64,000 nucleotides of DNA from Algisphaera agarilytica (GTDB taxonomy: Bacteria > Planctomycetota > Phycisphaerae > Phycisphaerales > Phycisphaeraceae). Numbering within the stretch: the stretch's first letter is position 1; each line of letters begins with the position of its first letter. This document shows positions 34,843 to 43,787 of this stretch, piece by piece. The notes under the pieces were generated by a model. The model had not been told where the DNA came from, searched no databases, and was given only the letters and a program-made list of their open reading frames with translations. The translations under genes were made by a program, and so were the position numbers. The DNA is taken from the NCBI RefSeq assembly GCF_014207595.1, contig NZ_JACHGY010000001.1, positions 1,302,001 to 1,366,000 of the forward strand, read 5' to 3'.

Positions 34843-36336
34843 TCATTCCGATCGGGCCAAGCCGGGTCCGAAGTCCGCGAGAGCGGTGCAGATGTAGGGG
34901 TTCATGTAGTCGTCGCGGTGATCGAGCATCATCGTCCAGAGCCGAGCGTAGAGCTCGCGCTGGATGTCTTGGTAGCCCGGCTTGCCGTAGAGATTGGTCA
35001 CCTGCCCCGGGTCGGCCTTGCGGTCGTAGAGCTCGTCGTAGTCGAAGGCGTTGAAGGTCAGTTTCCAGTCGTCGGTCATGATGGTGCGCTGGATGCCGTA
35101 GACCTCGTTGCCGTTGGTCTGGAAGAACATCGCGTCGCGCCACTCGGCAGGGGACTCGCTTCCGAACCACGGCATGAGGCTCTCGCCCGACATCGCCTGG
35201 TATGTCTCTACTTTGGTCGCCTCGGCGAACGTCGGCCCGAAGTCGGCGAGACTCACCATCGCCTCGACGGACTGCCCTTTCGAAGCGTTATCGATCGAAA
35301 CCGGCGGACGGACGATCGCGGGGACGTGATACGCCCCGTCGAACGCGGGCAGGCCCTTGGTCCAAAGGCCGTGCTCGCCGACATAGTCGCCGTGGTCCGA
35401 GAGGTAGAGCACCCAGGTGTTCTCGGCCTGCCCGGTGGCGTCAAGCGCCTCAAGCACCTGCCCGAACAACCAGTCTTCGTAGGAACAGAACGCCAGGTAA
35501 TGCCGGATCGCTTGGCGGTGCTCTTCTTCGCTGAGCTGCGCAAAGCGGTCGCTCATCCGGCGATACAGCGCGGGCTTGTCGTCCATCGCATCGGCGAAGT
35601 TGTCGGGCAGCGGCGGCAGGTCGTCGGGGTCGTACAGGTCGAGGAACCGCTGGGGCACGAAGTACGGGTCGTGCGGGCCCAGCGTCCCGATGTACTGGCA
35701 CCACGGCTCACCCGCCGCGGCCATCGATGTCATCTTGGCGATGCCGGCCTCGGTGGTGGTGGTGTCGCCGAAGGGGTTTTCGCGCTGGCCGTAGTGGACG
35801 TAGCGCGGGTAGCCGGGCCGGATGATCTCGCCCTCGCCGCGGTCTTCGGGGGCGACGTGTTGGCGGAACGCGTCCATGTTGGCCAAGGTCTGGGCCTGAG
35901 CGGCGCGGAGCTCGGCCTCGCGGTCGTTGGGGGTGGGGGTGACGTAGCTGCCGCCGTGGACCAGGTCCCAGCCGTAATGCTCGGGGGAATGGTCCTGGCC
36001 GACGTGCCACTTGCCGGAAAAGCCGAGCTGATACCCCGCCTCTTTCAGGTCCACGCTCCACGGCCGGACGCTGGGGAACAGGCCACGGCTGAGCGCATTA
36101 GGCACGTTGACGTTGTTCCACACGCCGTGCTCGGAAGGGTAGCGCCCGGTGAAGAACGTGGCCCGCGACGGGCAGCAGTGCGGGGCCGGGCAGTACGCAC
36201 GGCTAAAGGTGGTCGCTTGCTGCTGGAAGCGGTCGAGCGTGGGTGTCTGCGCTTTGAGCCGATGGCCGGGCAGCACGGTGCCGCCGTGCTGCTGATCGGT
36301 CATGAAGATGAGGATGTTCGGCCGCGCCTCGGCCAT
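34843..36336 (-). CDS. Cys-type formylglycine-dependent sulfatase
   Basis: 497 aa from ATG 36336, with AGGAGG 10 bases upstream; a GTG at 36345 is too close to that site. Sulfatase motifs: NILIFMTDQQHGG with metal-binding Asp, the modification site CCPSRATFFTGR (Cys54, CxPSR type, converted to formylglycine), SGKWHVGQDHSPE, and VLYLSDHGDYVGEHGLWTKG. No signal peptide is evident, so it may act in the cytoplasm or be exported by other means. It removes sulfate esters, in this setting probably from marine polysaccharides. First gene of the sulfatase-GH113-EEP unit. Confidence 0.93.
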   Translation of the reverse strand: MAEARPNILIFMTDQQHGGTVLPGHRLKAQTPTLDRFQQQATTFSRAYCPAPHCCPSRATFFTGRYPSEHGVWNNVNVPNALSRGLFPSVRPWSVDLKEAGYQLGFSGKWHVGQDHSPEHYGWDLVHGGSYVTPTPNDREAELRAAQAQTLANMDAFRQHVAPEDRGEGEIIRPGYPRYVHYGQRENPFGDTTTTEAGIAKMTSMAAAGEPWCQYIGTLGPHDPYFVPQRFLDLYDPDDLPPLPDNFADAMDDKPALYRRMSDRFAQLSEEEHRQAIRHYLAFCSYEDWLFGQVLEALDATGQAENTWVLYLSDHGDYVGEHGLWTKGLPAFDGAYHVPAIVRPPVSIDNASKGQSVEAMVSLADFGPTFAEATKVETYQAMSGESLMPWFGSESPAEWRDAMFFQTNGNEVYGIQRTIMTDDWKLTFNAFDYDELYDRKADPGQVTNLYGKPGYQDIQRELYARLWTMMLDHRDDYMNPYICTALADFGPGLARSE

Positions 36337-36380
36337 GGGCCACACGCCTCCTAGTCAAAGCGTCGGATTAATACGCGAAA

Positions 36381-37832
36381 TCAGAGCAGCACTTCGTCAC
36401 CCGGGCGGATCGCCACGGGCAGCTCGACGGCTTTCAGGTCTTCGGGGTAGATCGCGGTGGTCTGCTTAATCTCGATCACCGCCTCGACCGCGCCGTCCGC
36501 GTCACGCGTAACCTCGACACCCGCCGCTTCGAGCCAGCGTGCGGCGCGTTCGGTCTGCAGCTTCTTGCTCGACGCGGGGCTGTCGGTCGCGTCCGCTTCG
36601 CCCTCGGGGGTATCGGCGTTCTTGATCGGGGCGAACTCATCCACGCGGTCGGTCTCGTACACGATCGAGTCCTCGCACATCGGCAGCGCATCGAACACGA
36701 ACGTCTCGAGCTTCACCGCGTTGGGCGACTCGGGCTTGACGGTCTGCCCGGTGGCTTCGTCGAGGAAAGGCACCTTTTTCTCCGCCCGGTTGAACGGCAG
36801 GCTGAAACCCTCGGGCGAGGTGTTGATCGATTCCACAAAATCCACGTTGATGCAGTGCAGCGCGATCGATCCCGCGCGGAAACGCAGCTCGCCGTCTTCG
36901 GTGGTCTGCTCGGCGAGTTCGTCGGGCAGGTTCGAGTATTCGATCACGGTCATCTTGTCGTCGGCCAGACAGAAGTTGCCGAGCTTTTCCTTGGGGAACG
37001 CCTTGGGCAGCATCTTGCTGGACATCTGCGCTTCGTCGAGCGAGTGCAGCCCGATGAACAGCGGGTCGATCATGCGGACCGTGGGGTTGTCGACCTGGGT
37101 GTAGCTGATCTGTTCGACGCCGCGCTGCTTCATGTCGGCGATCGCGCCGCTGGTCCACAGCGCCTTGAGCGAGCCGCCGTGCCCGTTGGGCGAGAGGGCG
37201 AGGCTCGACGGGGTTTCCAGCAGCACCTTGTGCGAGGCCATGTCGATGGCGGGCATCATGGCCTGGGGGAAGATCATCACGTTGGCCGCGTCCAGGCCGA
37301 AGTGGTTGTTCTCTTCGAAGAACGCGCGGGTGGCCGCGTCGTTGATCGGGCTGGTCATGACGTACCACGGCACCGCCTTGCCGTACTTCGCCTCGACCTT
37401 GAGCAGGTACTCGGCGAAACAGGCAAACAACGTCGTGCCCCGGATCGGCGACGCGGGGAACGTGCCCTTGGGCCCGTCACAACCCAGACGAGTGCCCTGC
37501 CCGCCCGCCACGGTGAACGCCGCGACCTTGCCTTCGCCGACGAGCTTCTCACCCAGGGCGCGGGCTTCGTTGTACTTGGCTTCCAGATTGGCGTGCGGCA
37601 CGTGGGGGTACCACGGCGCGGGCTGGATGTCGTCGGAGAGCTCGAACTCGGGCTTGTTCTTGACGTGGGTCTCGATCAGCCGGGCGACCTCGGGCCAGTC
37701 GATGCCTTCGCATTCACTGAGCAGCGACTCTTTTTGAGCGTCGTCGAGCGAGGCGTAGTGGGCGAGCACGTGTGCCTGGCCGACGGATTCGAGGGTGGCG
37801 TGAACCGCGGCGTAACGTTCATCTAGCGACAT
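36381..37832 (-). CDS. UDP-sugar pyrophosphorylase, UDPGP/UAP1 family
   Basis: 483 aa from ATG 37832 (TGGAG upstream; the frame continues to 37880). The nucleotide-binding loop is VAGGQGTRLGCDGPKGTFPASP, followed by MTSPINDAATRAFFEE, LSPNGHGGSLKAL and the metal site TQVDNPTVRMIDP. Length and motifs fit eukaryote-like UDP-N-acetylglucosamine/galactosamine pyrophosphorylases (UTP + sugar-1-phosphate to UDP-sugar + PPi) rather than bacterial GalU or GlmU. It would feed polysaccharide synthesis. It ends 44 bases before the sulfatase start position on the same strand, though the two roles differ. Confidence 0.88.
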   Translation of the reverse strand: MSLDERYAAVHATLESVGQAHVLAHYASLDDAQKESLLSECEGIDWPEVARLIETHVKNKPEFELSDDIQPAPWYPHVPHANLEAKYNEARALGEKLVGEGKVAAFTVAGGQGTRLGCDGPKGTFPASPIRGTTLFACFAEYLLKVEAKYGKAVPWYVMTSPINDAATRAFFEENNHFGLDAANVMIFPQAMMPAIDMASHKVLLETPSSLALSPNGHGGSLKALWTSGAIADMKQRGVEQISYTQVDNPTVRMIDPLFIGLHSLDEAQMSSKMLPKAFPKEKLGNFCLADDKMTVIEYSNLPDELAEQTTEDGELRFRAGSIALHCINVDFVESINTSPEGFSLPFNRAEKKVPFLDEATGQTVKPESPNAVKLETFVFDALPMCEDSIVYETDRVDEFAPIKNADTPEGEADATDSPASSKKLQTERAARWLEAAGVEVTRDADGAVEAVIEIKQTTAIYPEDLKAVELPVAIRPGDEVLL

Positions 37833-37950
37833 GGGTCCCAACTCCAAAGATTCGGGGTTTTCAAGGGCAAAATACGGCAATCCCCGTCACATTATCACAG
37901 ATTCATCGGCCGGGACTGAAACCGACCTGCGCTAATCTTCGACAAACAAT

Positions 37951-38700
37951 TCACGCTTCCATCGGCGACTGATACACCACACGTCCCACGAAAAACGGGC
38001 CGAGCTTTTCCAGATACGTCGAGGTCTGCACCGTGCCGCGCATGGTCTGCACGAGCTGGGACAGCGGGGTGAGCTCGGGGCCCATGAGCCCGATGACGAA
38101 GTCGTTGTCGTTGGCGTCCAGGCCGTGGCAGGCCAAGCGGATGTCGCTGGCCACGCCCGCCCCGCCGAACGAGAAGCCGATGGTGCCGTGCTCTTTGAGG
38201 ATGGTCTTCTGCTCCTCGGCCGGCAGGCGGGTGAACGCGCCGCTCCGCCGCAGCGGGTACCAGACGACCCACGGCATCTTGGGGTCGAGCGCGTGACGCT
38301 TCGGTCGGCCGACCAGCGTGTCTTCAAGATCGCGCTCATAACCCAACGAATACGATCGGCCGAACATGGTGTACCGCGGGCGCGGCGTCAGCTCGGCCAA
38401 CGGCCCGTTCTGCACCAGCGCCCGGGTGTGCGCCACGAAGTCGGCCGGGTCAGTCGAGAAGCTCAACACCGCCACGCCGAAGGGGTCGTTGAGGTCTTCG
38501 TAGACCACGGCCCCCGTCTTGGCGTTCTGTTTCACATCCTCTACCACCGCGGCGGTATCTCGGCACCCGGTGAAGGCCAGGAGCTGCATGAACATGCGGG
38601 TGTCGGAGGTTTGGCCGCCGCCGCCGTGCTCACGGAGGTCGGGAGCGGGCGGTGGCGCGGGCGGGCCGCTGCGGGTCGGGGCGGGGGAAGAGCTGGACAT
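37951..38700 (-). CDS. Chlorite dismutase/HemQ-family heme protein
   Basis: 249 aa from ATG 38700. After a Pro/Ser-rich start the family core is visible: MPWVVWYPLRRSGAFTRLP, the proximal heme-ligand segment KEHGTIGFSFGG (His171), and HGLDANDNDFVIGLMGPE ending LVQTMRGTVQTSTYLEKLGPFFVG. Members include HemQ, the coproheme decarboxylase that finishes heme in the coproporphyrin pathway, and true chlorite dismutases. HemQ is the more probable role. Neighbours give no further support. Confidence 0.85.
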   Translation of the reverse strand: MSSSSPAPTRSGPPAPPPAPDLREHGGGGQTSDTRMFMQLLAFTGCRDTAAVVEDVKQNAKTGAVVYEDLNDPFGVAVLSFSTDPADFVAHTRALVQNGPLAELTPRPRYTMFGRSYSLGYERDLEDTLVGRPKRHALDPKMPWVVWYPLRRSGAFTRLPAEEQKTILKEHGTIGFSFGGAGVASDIRLACHGLDANDNDFVIGLMGPELTPLSQLVQTMRGTVQTSTYLEKLGPFFVGRVVYQSPMEA

Positions 38701-38908
38701 ACACGAAGGATAGAGCCGTGTCCGCCGAACCGCTAGCCGACCCAACAGGGGCGGCTGGACCGCGGCTACTCAGGCCATCAAAAAGGGAAAACCCGCGGAT
38801 TCCGTTTGCCTCCCGGCGATCTGTATCGTTGAGTTATCGGGAGCCGGGACCGGGGGAATGTTGCCCGCTTTTCATCCGTTTCAGGTTCATTGATCAGGAG
38901 GCCCCGCG

Positions 38909-39130
38909 GTGTTTTGGAAGAAGTATGGAAAGCTGTTTGTGGTGCCCGTCGTCGCGATCCTCGGGATCGGGGCCGGGGCGGTCGGCGGCGCGGTTGCGAT
39001 TGACCAGCTCGCCGCGAAATACCTCTGGCCCGAGCCCGTGAACATCGCGGTCGTGCACGCCACGCCCGAGTCGTCCACCCGGGAATACGCCGACCCGGCC
39101 TTCACGCAAGACGCCCAGCCCATCGACTGA
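38909..39130 (+). CDS. Small single-pass membrane protein
   Basis: 73 aa from GTG 38909, preceded by CAGGAGG at an ideal distance. One hydrophobic segment (residues about 9-32, VVPVVAILGIGAGAVGGAVA) preceded by Lys residues, then a short hydrophilic tail that ends with acidic residues. No recognised family. The excellent RBS and codon usage like its neighbours support a real gene. The function is unknown; convergent with rsmE. Confidence 0.65.
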   Translation: MFWKKYGKLFVVPVVAILGIGAGAVGGAVAIDQLAAKYLWPEPVNIAVVHATPESSTREYADPAFTQDAQPID

Positions 39131-39142
39131 TCCCCGGATTAT

Positions 39143-39886
39143 TCACGCCGTGAGGTAGCGCAGGATCGACACCGCTGCGGTCGCCGCCGTCTCGATCCGC
39201 AGGACGTGTTCGGCCATGCGCCACCGCACGCATCCCGCCGACTGGGCCTCGGCCAGCTCACCCTCGGACCACCCCCCTTCCGGGCCGACCAGGACCAATA
39301 CGTCTTTCGCCGTTTGGAGTTGATCCGACAACCCGGGCATGGGTTGCCCGCGCGGGTCGAGGATCAGCTTCACGTCGCTGGGCCGGGCCAGCACCTCGCC
39401 CAACGTCGCCATCGGCTCGACCGCCATCAGCCTCGGACGGCCCGACTGCTTGGCCGAGGCCAGCGCTGCTTTCTCGTATCGCTCAACCTTGCCCGCACCG
39501 GGCTCGACCACGCTCCGCTCGCTCTGCACGGGCACGAGCACGTCGGCGCCGAGCTGGCCGAGCTGGTTCACCATGGCCTCGGCCCGCGGGCCTTTGGGGA
39601 TCGCGGTCGCCACAGTCAGCCTCGGGAATACCTCCGGCACCTCGCGCACCCCGCCGAGACGGCATTGGGTCAGGCCACCGCCATCCCGTTCGTACGCCAC
39701 GACCTCGGCCTCGGCGAGCCGGCCGCTGCCGTCAAAAACCTCGATCGAAGCCCCGACCGGCAGCCGCAGCACCTTCCGCGCGTGCTTTGTTTCGTCCGGC
39801 CCCAGGGTGCAGAACCGCTCGGGCGAATCGGCCGCTTCCGATAATGACGCGGCGGGCAGGCTGGAACAAAAGAATCGCGGGGGCAT
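39143..39886 (-). CDS. rsmE: 16S rRNA (uracil-1498-N3)-methyltransferase RsmE
   Basis: 247 aa from ATG 39886 (GAGGA 7 bases upstream). PUA-like N-terminal domain, then the SPOUT fold: ATAIPKGPRAEAMVNQLGQLGADVLVPV, RYEKAALASAKQSGRPRL, and the knot/SAM-binding region LVLVGPEGGWSEGELAEA with RIETAATAAVSILRYL. It methylates U1498 of 16S rRNA. Single gene between two plus-strand genes. Confidence 0.95.
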   Translation of the reverse strand: MPPRFFCSSLPAASLSEAADSPERFCTLGPDETKHARKVLRLPVGASIEVFDGSGRLAEAEVVAYERDGGGLTQCRLGGVREVPEVFPRLTVATAIPKGPRAEAMVNQLGQLGADVLVPVQSERSVVEPGAGKVERYEKAALASAKQSGRPRLMAVEPMATLGEVLARPSDVKLILDPRGQPMPGLSDQLQTAKDVLVLVGPEGGWSEGELAEAQSAGCVRWRMAEHVLRIETAATAAVSILRYLTA

Positions 39887-40032
39887 GGGCAAATCCTCGC
39901 CCGAAGTATCCCAGATATCACCCTTCAGCGTTTTCGGGGATTCACGCCCCGCGGTGGATTAACACGGGTTTTATGTCGATAAATCCATGCAAGTGCGCTA
40001 CGTAATGCGCCCAACCCACCCCGCGTGTGGAC

Positions 40033-41568
40033 ATGACTGACGTACCTCCCCAAACCCAAGACGACTCGCCCGACGACATGGCGGCCCAGCTCGAATCCCT
40101 GCTGGAGCAGGTCCAGAGCGGTGATGCGCCAGGCGAGCAGGACGAAGCGTCCGCCGCCACCGCGGTAGCAGAGAGCGAGTTCGAGGAAGAGTTCGGCATG
40201 TCCGAGGAGACCGAGGCTCTGACTTCGCAGATCGATGCGCTGATGGCCCAGGTGTCCGGGGTGGACGAGAAAGACGAAGCGCCCGAAGACACCGCCAACG
40301 ACCAGGTGATTGCCGACGGGCCCGCCGATGTCGAGGCGGCGCTCGACGGGGTGCAAGGCGCATTCGATGCGGTGCAGGATGTCATCGCGGAAATCGAAGA
40401 AGCCGAGGAAGCCGAAGCCCAAGCCATCGAAGAGATTCAGTCGGCACCCCAGACCGACGCCAACGACGAGCCGGCCGCCCCCACGCGGGCCGAGCTCGAT
40501 GCCCAGGAGGACGACTTGGCCGCACAGGTGCAGTCGCTGCTCGACGAAGCCCAGGCCGAGGAAGCCGCCGGCTTTGTCAGCCCCGAAGAAGTCATCAACG
40601 AATATCAAGACGAGCCAACCGCCGAAGAAACAGCCGGCCCGATCGATGACCAAGACCTCGAAGGCCACTTCCACGCCACGGTCGATGATGTCATCGCCGA
40701 GACGCAAGACGAGCCCGAAGCCGTCGCGCCCCAACCCGTGGCCGCGTCGCCCGAGCCCCAAGCCCAGGCCGTCGAGCCCGAGCCCACACCCGAGCCAACC
40801 CCAACCGCCGAAGCCACCGAGGCCTCGGCCGATGATCCGCCGCTGATCGAGCAGATCGACACGCTGCTCGCCGACCACGCCGAGGACGCCATCAGCGGGG
40901 AATTCGAAAGCGTCGACGAATTGCTCGGCGTCGGATCCACCCCAGAAGCCGATAGCTCCGAAACCGAAGAAGCCATCGCTCCTGAGGATGACGCCGAAGA
41001 AGCAGACGACCTGGGTGGCGATTTCCAATCGATGGAAGACCTGCTCGGCAATCCCGACGAAGCCAGCGAACCCGAAGCGGAAGCAGCAGCAAAGAAGCCG
41101 ACGCGGGAAGAGATGTCCGTCGAACTCGATCAGCTCGACGGCCTGTTCGCTGCCCCCACCGCAATAGCCGAACCCGACCCGGCCCCACCGGCCGAAGAAG
41201 CCACGCCCGAGGAAGAGCCCGCCGAGGACGACGACGTGACCAGCGGATTCGAATCGCTCGACGACCTGCTCGACGCCCCGCCGCCGACTGAAGAAGAGCG
41301 CGACGGGGCGCCACCCGCCGCCGCCGATAGTACGCCCGCCGAAAAGCAAGCCGGCTCCGCAGAATCAGGCTTAAAGCTCACACTCAAACTAGCGCTCTTC
41401 AAAGCCGCGGCGGTGTTCCTGTTGGGCTGGACGCTCTGGGCCTGTGCGATCGTAAACCAGCCGCTCGACAAGCTCCCCGAGCAGATCAAGCAAACCGTCG
41501 GCTGGGTCGCCCTGGCCGTGGTGGGCCCGGCGATGCTGTTGATCACCTACGGCCTATTCCTCGGCTAA
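40033..41568 (+). CDS. Large acidic protein with degenerate repeats and two C-terminal membrane segments
   Basis: 511 aa from ATG 40033 (GTG 40027 possible; no clear RBS). The first roughly 445 residues are very acidic (Glu/Asp/Ala/Pro-rich) and carry a recurring amphipathic motif such as ESLLEQVQS, SQIDALMAQV, QVQSLLDEA, QIDTLLADH, ESVDELLGV, QSMEDLLGN, QLDGLFA and ESLDDLLDA, about eight times. Two hydrophobic segments near residues 448-468 and 486-509 anchor it. No family recognised. It may be a scaffold or surface protein whose short helices bind a common partner. Its last 15 bases overlap the convergent yqgF gene. Confidence 0.65.
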   Translation: MTDVPPQTQDDSPDDMAAQLESLLEQVQSGDAPGEQDEASAATAVAESEFEEEFGMSEETEALTSQIDALMAQVSGVDEKDEAPEDTANDQVIADGPADVEAALDGVQGAFDAVQDVIAEIEEAEEAEAQAIEEIQSAPQTDANDEPAAPTRAELDAQEDDLAAQVQSLLDEAQAEEAAGFVSPEEVINEYQDEPTAEETAGPIDDQDLEGHFHATVDDVIAETQDEPEAVAPQPVAASPEPQAQAVEPEPTPEPTPTAEATEASADDPPLIEQIDTLLADHAEDAISGEFESVDELLGVGSTPEADSSETEEAIAPEDDAEEADDLGGDFQSMEDLLGNPDEASEPEAEAAAKKPTREEMSVELDQLDGLFAAPTAIAEPDPAPPAEEATPEEEPAEDDDVTSGFESLDDLLDAPPPTEEERDGAPPAAADSTPAEKQAGSAESGLKLTLKLALFKAAAVFLLGWTLWACAIVNQPLDKLPEQIKQTVGWVALAVVGPAMLLITYGLFLG

Positions 41569-41997
41569 CCCCTCGCCCGCCTCGAGATCGGGCCGGGCCT
41601 CCAGAAAATCACGCAGGATCGCCGCCGCCGCCAGCGCGTCGCGTCGGGCTTTCTTCTGGCCGTGGGTAAGCCCCGACTGGGCCATCTGCTGGTCCGCCGT
41701 CGCCGAGGTCAGCCGCTCGTCCATCGGGTGCACCGGCAACCCGAACCGCTCGGTCAACGTCTTGGCCAATGCCACCGACTTCGCCGCCGCCGGCCCGAGC
41801 GTCCCGTCCATGTTGAACGGCATCCCCAACACCAACGCGTCCGGCTGCTCGTCCTCAATAAACTTCCCCAGCTGCCGCAACCGCTCCTCTTCGTTGCTAG
41901 TGACGATCACATCCAACGGCGAAACAATCCCCGTCTCGTCATCGCCCGTCGCGAGGCCGGTCCGCTTGCCGCCGAGATCAATGGAGAGGAATCTCAT
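41554..41997 (-). CDS. ruvX: Holliday-junction resolvase-like RNase H fold protein, YqgF/RuvX
   Basis: 147 aa. RNase H-fold motifs: FLSIDLGGKRTGLATGD at the N-terminus, DALVLGMPFNMDGTLGPAA, and the C-terminal acidic residues around PVHPMDERLTSATAD with KKARRDALAAAAILRDFL. Implicated in pre-16S rRNA 5' end maturation and possibly DNA junction cleavage. It overlaps the 3' end of the opposing acidic-protein gene by 15 bases. Confidence 0.92.
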   Translation of the reverse strand: MRFLSIDLGGKRTGLATGDDETGIVSPLDVIVTSNEEERLRQLGKFIEDEQPDALVLGMPFNMDGTLGPAAAKSVALAKTLTERFGLPVHPMDERLTSATADQQMAQSGLTHGQKKARRDALAAAAILRDFLEARPDLEAGEGLAEE

Positions 41998-42038
41998 ATG
42001 AGTATAAATCTGTACTTAGCGAAAATAAACCGAGAACT

Positions 42039-42533
42039 TTAAGAATCAAAATATAGTGGTTCGCCAGGATTCTCGACCATATGCCTATGAAGATACTTAG
42101 CGACATCTTTCTCGAAGTCACTCAGTGGGACATTAAGGTTTGTCAATATGTCAATCACTTGAGGGGCTTGCAAGATCATCACTCGGAGAAGGCCTGCGGT
42201 ACCCACAGAGTCATGGCGTTCACCAATGGCGTGATCAATTGCGTCGTTGATGTAGCCCCACCCGTTTTGAGAGAGTGGAAGTTTCCCGAAAATTGTAAAT
42301 TGCCTTTGCGACGCATCTGGGCGCGTAACAGAACGCTTTATTTCCTTTGCCGATAACCCTTGGCACCTGAGCAAATGACCAGCTAGCCCAGTCGGTTCTT
42401 TTATCAAAGCATAAAGAAGATGAGGCGTCTCGATTTCGCGTGATCGCATCGCCTTGGCAAATCGATTTGCAATCCGCATCGCATCCCGTAAATCATCCGA
42501 AAAGCGGTCATAGCTAGCGATCTTTTGTGACAT
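42039..42533 (-). CDS. Stand-alone Clp N-terminal domain protein
   Basis: 164 aa from ATG 42533 (GTG 42542 possible; no strong RBS). The sequence resembles the double Clp-N repeat: FSDDLRDAMRIANRFAKAMRSREIETPHLLYALIKEP, then a second unit INDAIDHAIGERHDSVGTAGLLRVMILQ. In ClpA/ClpC this domain binds substrates and adaptors; here there is no ATPase part. It may act as an adaptor or decoy. The gene is clearly more AT-rich than its flanks, suggesting later acquisition or relaxed constraint. Confidence 0.7.
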   Translation of the reverse strand: MSQKIASYDRFSDDLRDAMRIANRFAKAMRSREIETPHLLYALIKEPTGLAGHLLRCQGLSAKEIKRSVTRPDASQRQFTIFGKLPLSQNGWGYINDAIDHAIGERHDSVGTAGLLRVMILQAPQVIDILTNLNVPLSDFEKDVAKYLHRHMVENPGEPLYFDS

Positions 42534-42575
42534 AGCGATCACTGTAACGCTAAGCCTACGACGGCTAAATTAAAC

Positions 42576-43691
42576 TCATAGATAATCTTCGCCGATCTGC
42601 TCACCCACCAACCCGTGCAACTGCTTGATCTTCTCCGCGTGGTCCTTGTGACAGACCAGCGTCGACTCGGGCGTGTGGATCACGATCAGGTCTTCGCAGC
42701 CCAGCGTGGTGATGAGGTGTCTGGGGTCGCTGGTCGCGGCGAGGACGTTGTTGCTCTCGACATGCACAGTCCGGCCGCCGGATGAGGCGTTGCCGTCACC
42801 ATCTTTCTCCAGCGTGTCGGCGAAGCTCGGCCAGCTGCCGACGTCGAGCCAGCTCAGCGGCATGGGCACCGCGGCGACGGTCATCGACTCGTCGGCCGAG
42901 GCGGGCTCCATCACGGCGTAATCCACACTGACCTTCTCCAGCGTCGGGTACACCTCGGCCAGCTTCGCGTCGCGCTCGGGGGTGTCCCAGTTTTTGCCGA
43001 GGTCGTCGAGCTTGGCGAAGTTTTCCGGAGCATACTTCTCGATGCAACCCATCACAGCCGAGGCCTGCCACACGAACATGCCCGAGTTCCAGAGGTACTT
43101 CTCGGGGCCCGCGGCGAAGTAGCCGTCCGCAATGTCCGCGGCGGGTTTTTCTTTGAATTGGTCGACCACGAACCCGCCGCCGTCGATCGCGTCGCCGAGC
43201 TGGAGGTAGCCGTAGCCCGTGGCGGCGTGGGTGGGGGCGATGCCGAAGGTGACGAGCGTCTTGTCGCTGGCCTCGGCGAGCTGGAAGCCCTGGTCGACGA
43301 TCTTCAAGAGGTCCTCGACCGGCTCGATGATGTGGTCGGCGGTGAAGATCGCGACCGTGGCGTCCGGGTCCTTGTGCTTCAGGACGCTGCAGCCCAGGCC
43401 CACGGCGTTGAGCGTGTCGCGGCCCATCGGCTCGCTGATGAAGCGGTCCTCGGTCAGGCCGGGCAGTTTGTCGAGCATGACCTGCTTGGTCGATTCCCCC
43501 GCACAGACGTAGATCTGCTCGGCGGGGAGCAGGCCTTCGAGGCGCTCCATGGCGATCTGAAGCAGCGATCGGCCGCCCTGGCCCTGCTCGTCCGAGCCGA
43601 CGAAGGGGATGAGCTGCTTGGGGAGCTCCTTGGTGGACATCGGCCAGAGACGAGTGCCCGAACCGCCAGCGATAATCAGTGCGTATCTCAT
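42576..43691 (-). CDS. manC: Mannose-1-phosphate guanylyltransferase
   Basis: 371 aa, monofunctional (no C-terminal isomerase domain). Signature IIAGGSGTRLWPMSTKELPKQLIP at the start, then ISEPMGRDTLNAVGLG, FTADHIIEP and YLWNSGMFVW. It makes GDP-mannose from GTP and mannose-1-phosphate for glycan assembly, which fits the exopolysaccharide theme. It is separated from the Clp-N gene by 42 bases on the same strand. Confidence 0.93.
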   Translation of the reverse strand: MRYALIIAGGSGTRLWPMSTKELPKQLIPFVGSDEQGQGGRSLLQIAMERLEGLLPAEQIYVCAGESTKQVMLDKLPGLTEDRFISEPMGRDTLNAVGLGCSVLKHKDPDATVAIFTADHIIEPVEDLLKIVDQGFQLAEASDKTLVTFGIAPTHAATGYGYLQLGDAIDGGGFVVDQFKEKPAADIADGYFAAGPEKYLWNSGMFVWQASAVMGCIEKYAPENFAKLDDLGKNWDTPERDAKLAEVYPTLEKVSVDYAVMEPASADESMTVAAVPMPLSWLDVGSWPSFADTLEKDGDGNASSGGRTVHVESNNVLAATSDPRHLITTLGCEDLIVIHTPESTLVCHKDHAEKIKQLHGLVGEQIGEDYL

Positions 43692-43787
43692 GCCGACGAA
43701 GATACCCGGCCCGCCCCCGGCCTGCCGAACCGGGGCTAAAATCTTTCGTAATACTCACACAAACCCCTCACCCCAACGGGATTACCC

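Noticed and set aside
34820-35170. N-terminal extension of the GH113-like protein
   Set aside because: It overlaps the sulfatase gene; ATG 34819 starts a clean signal sequence.
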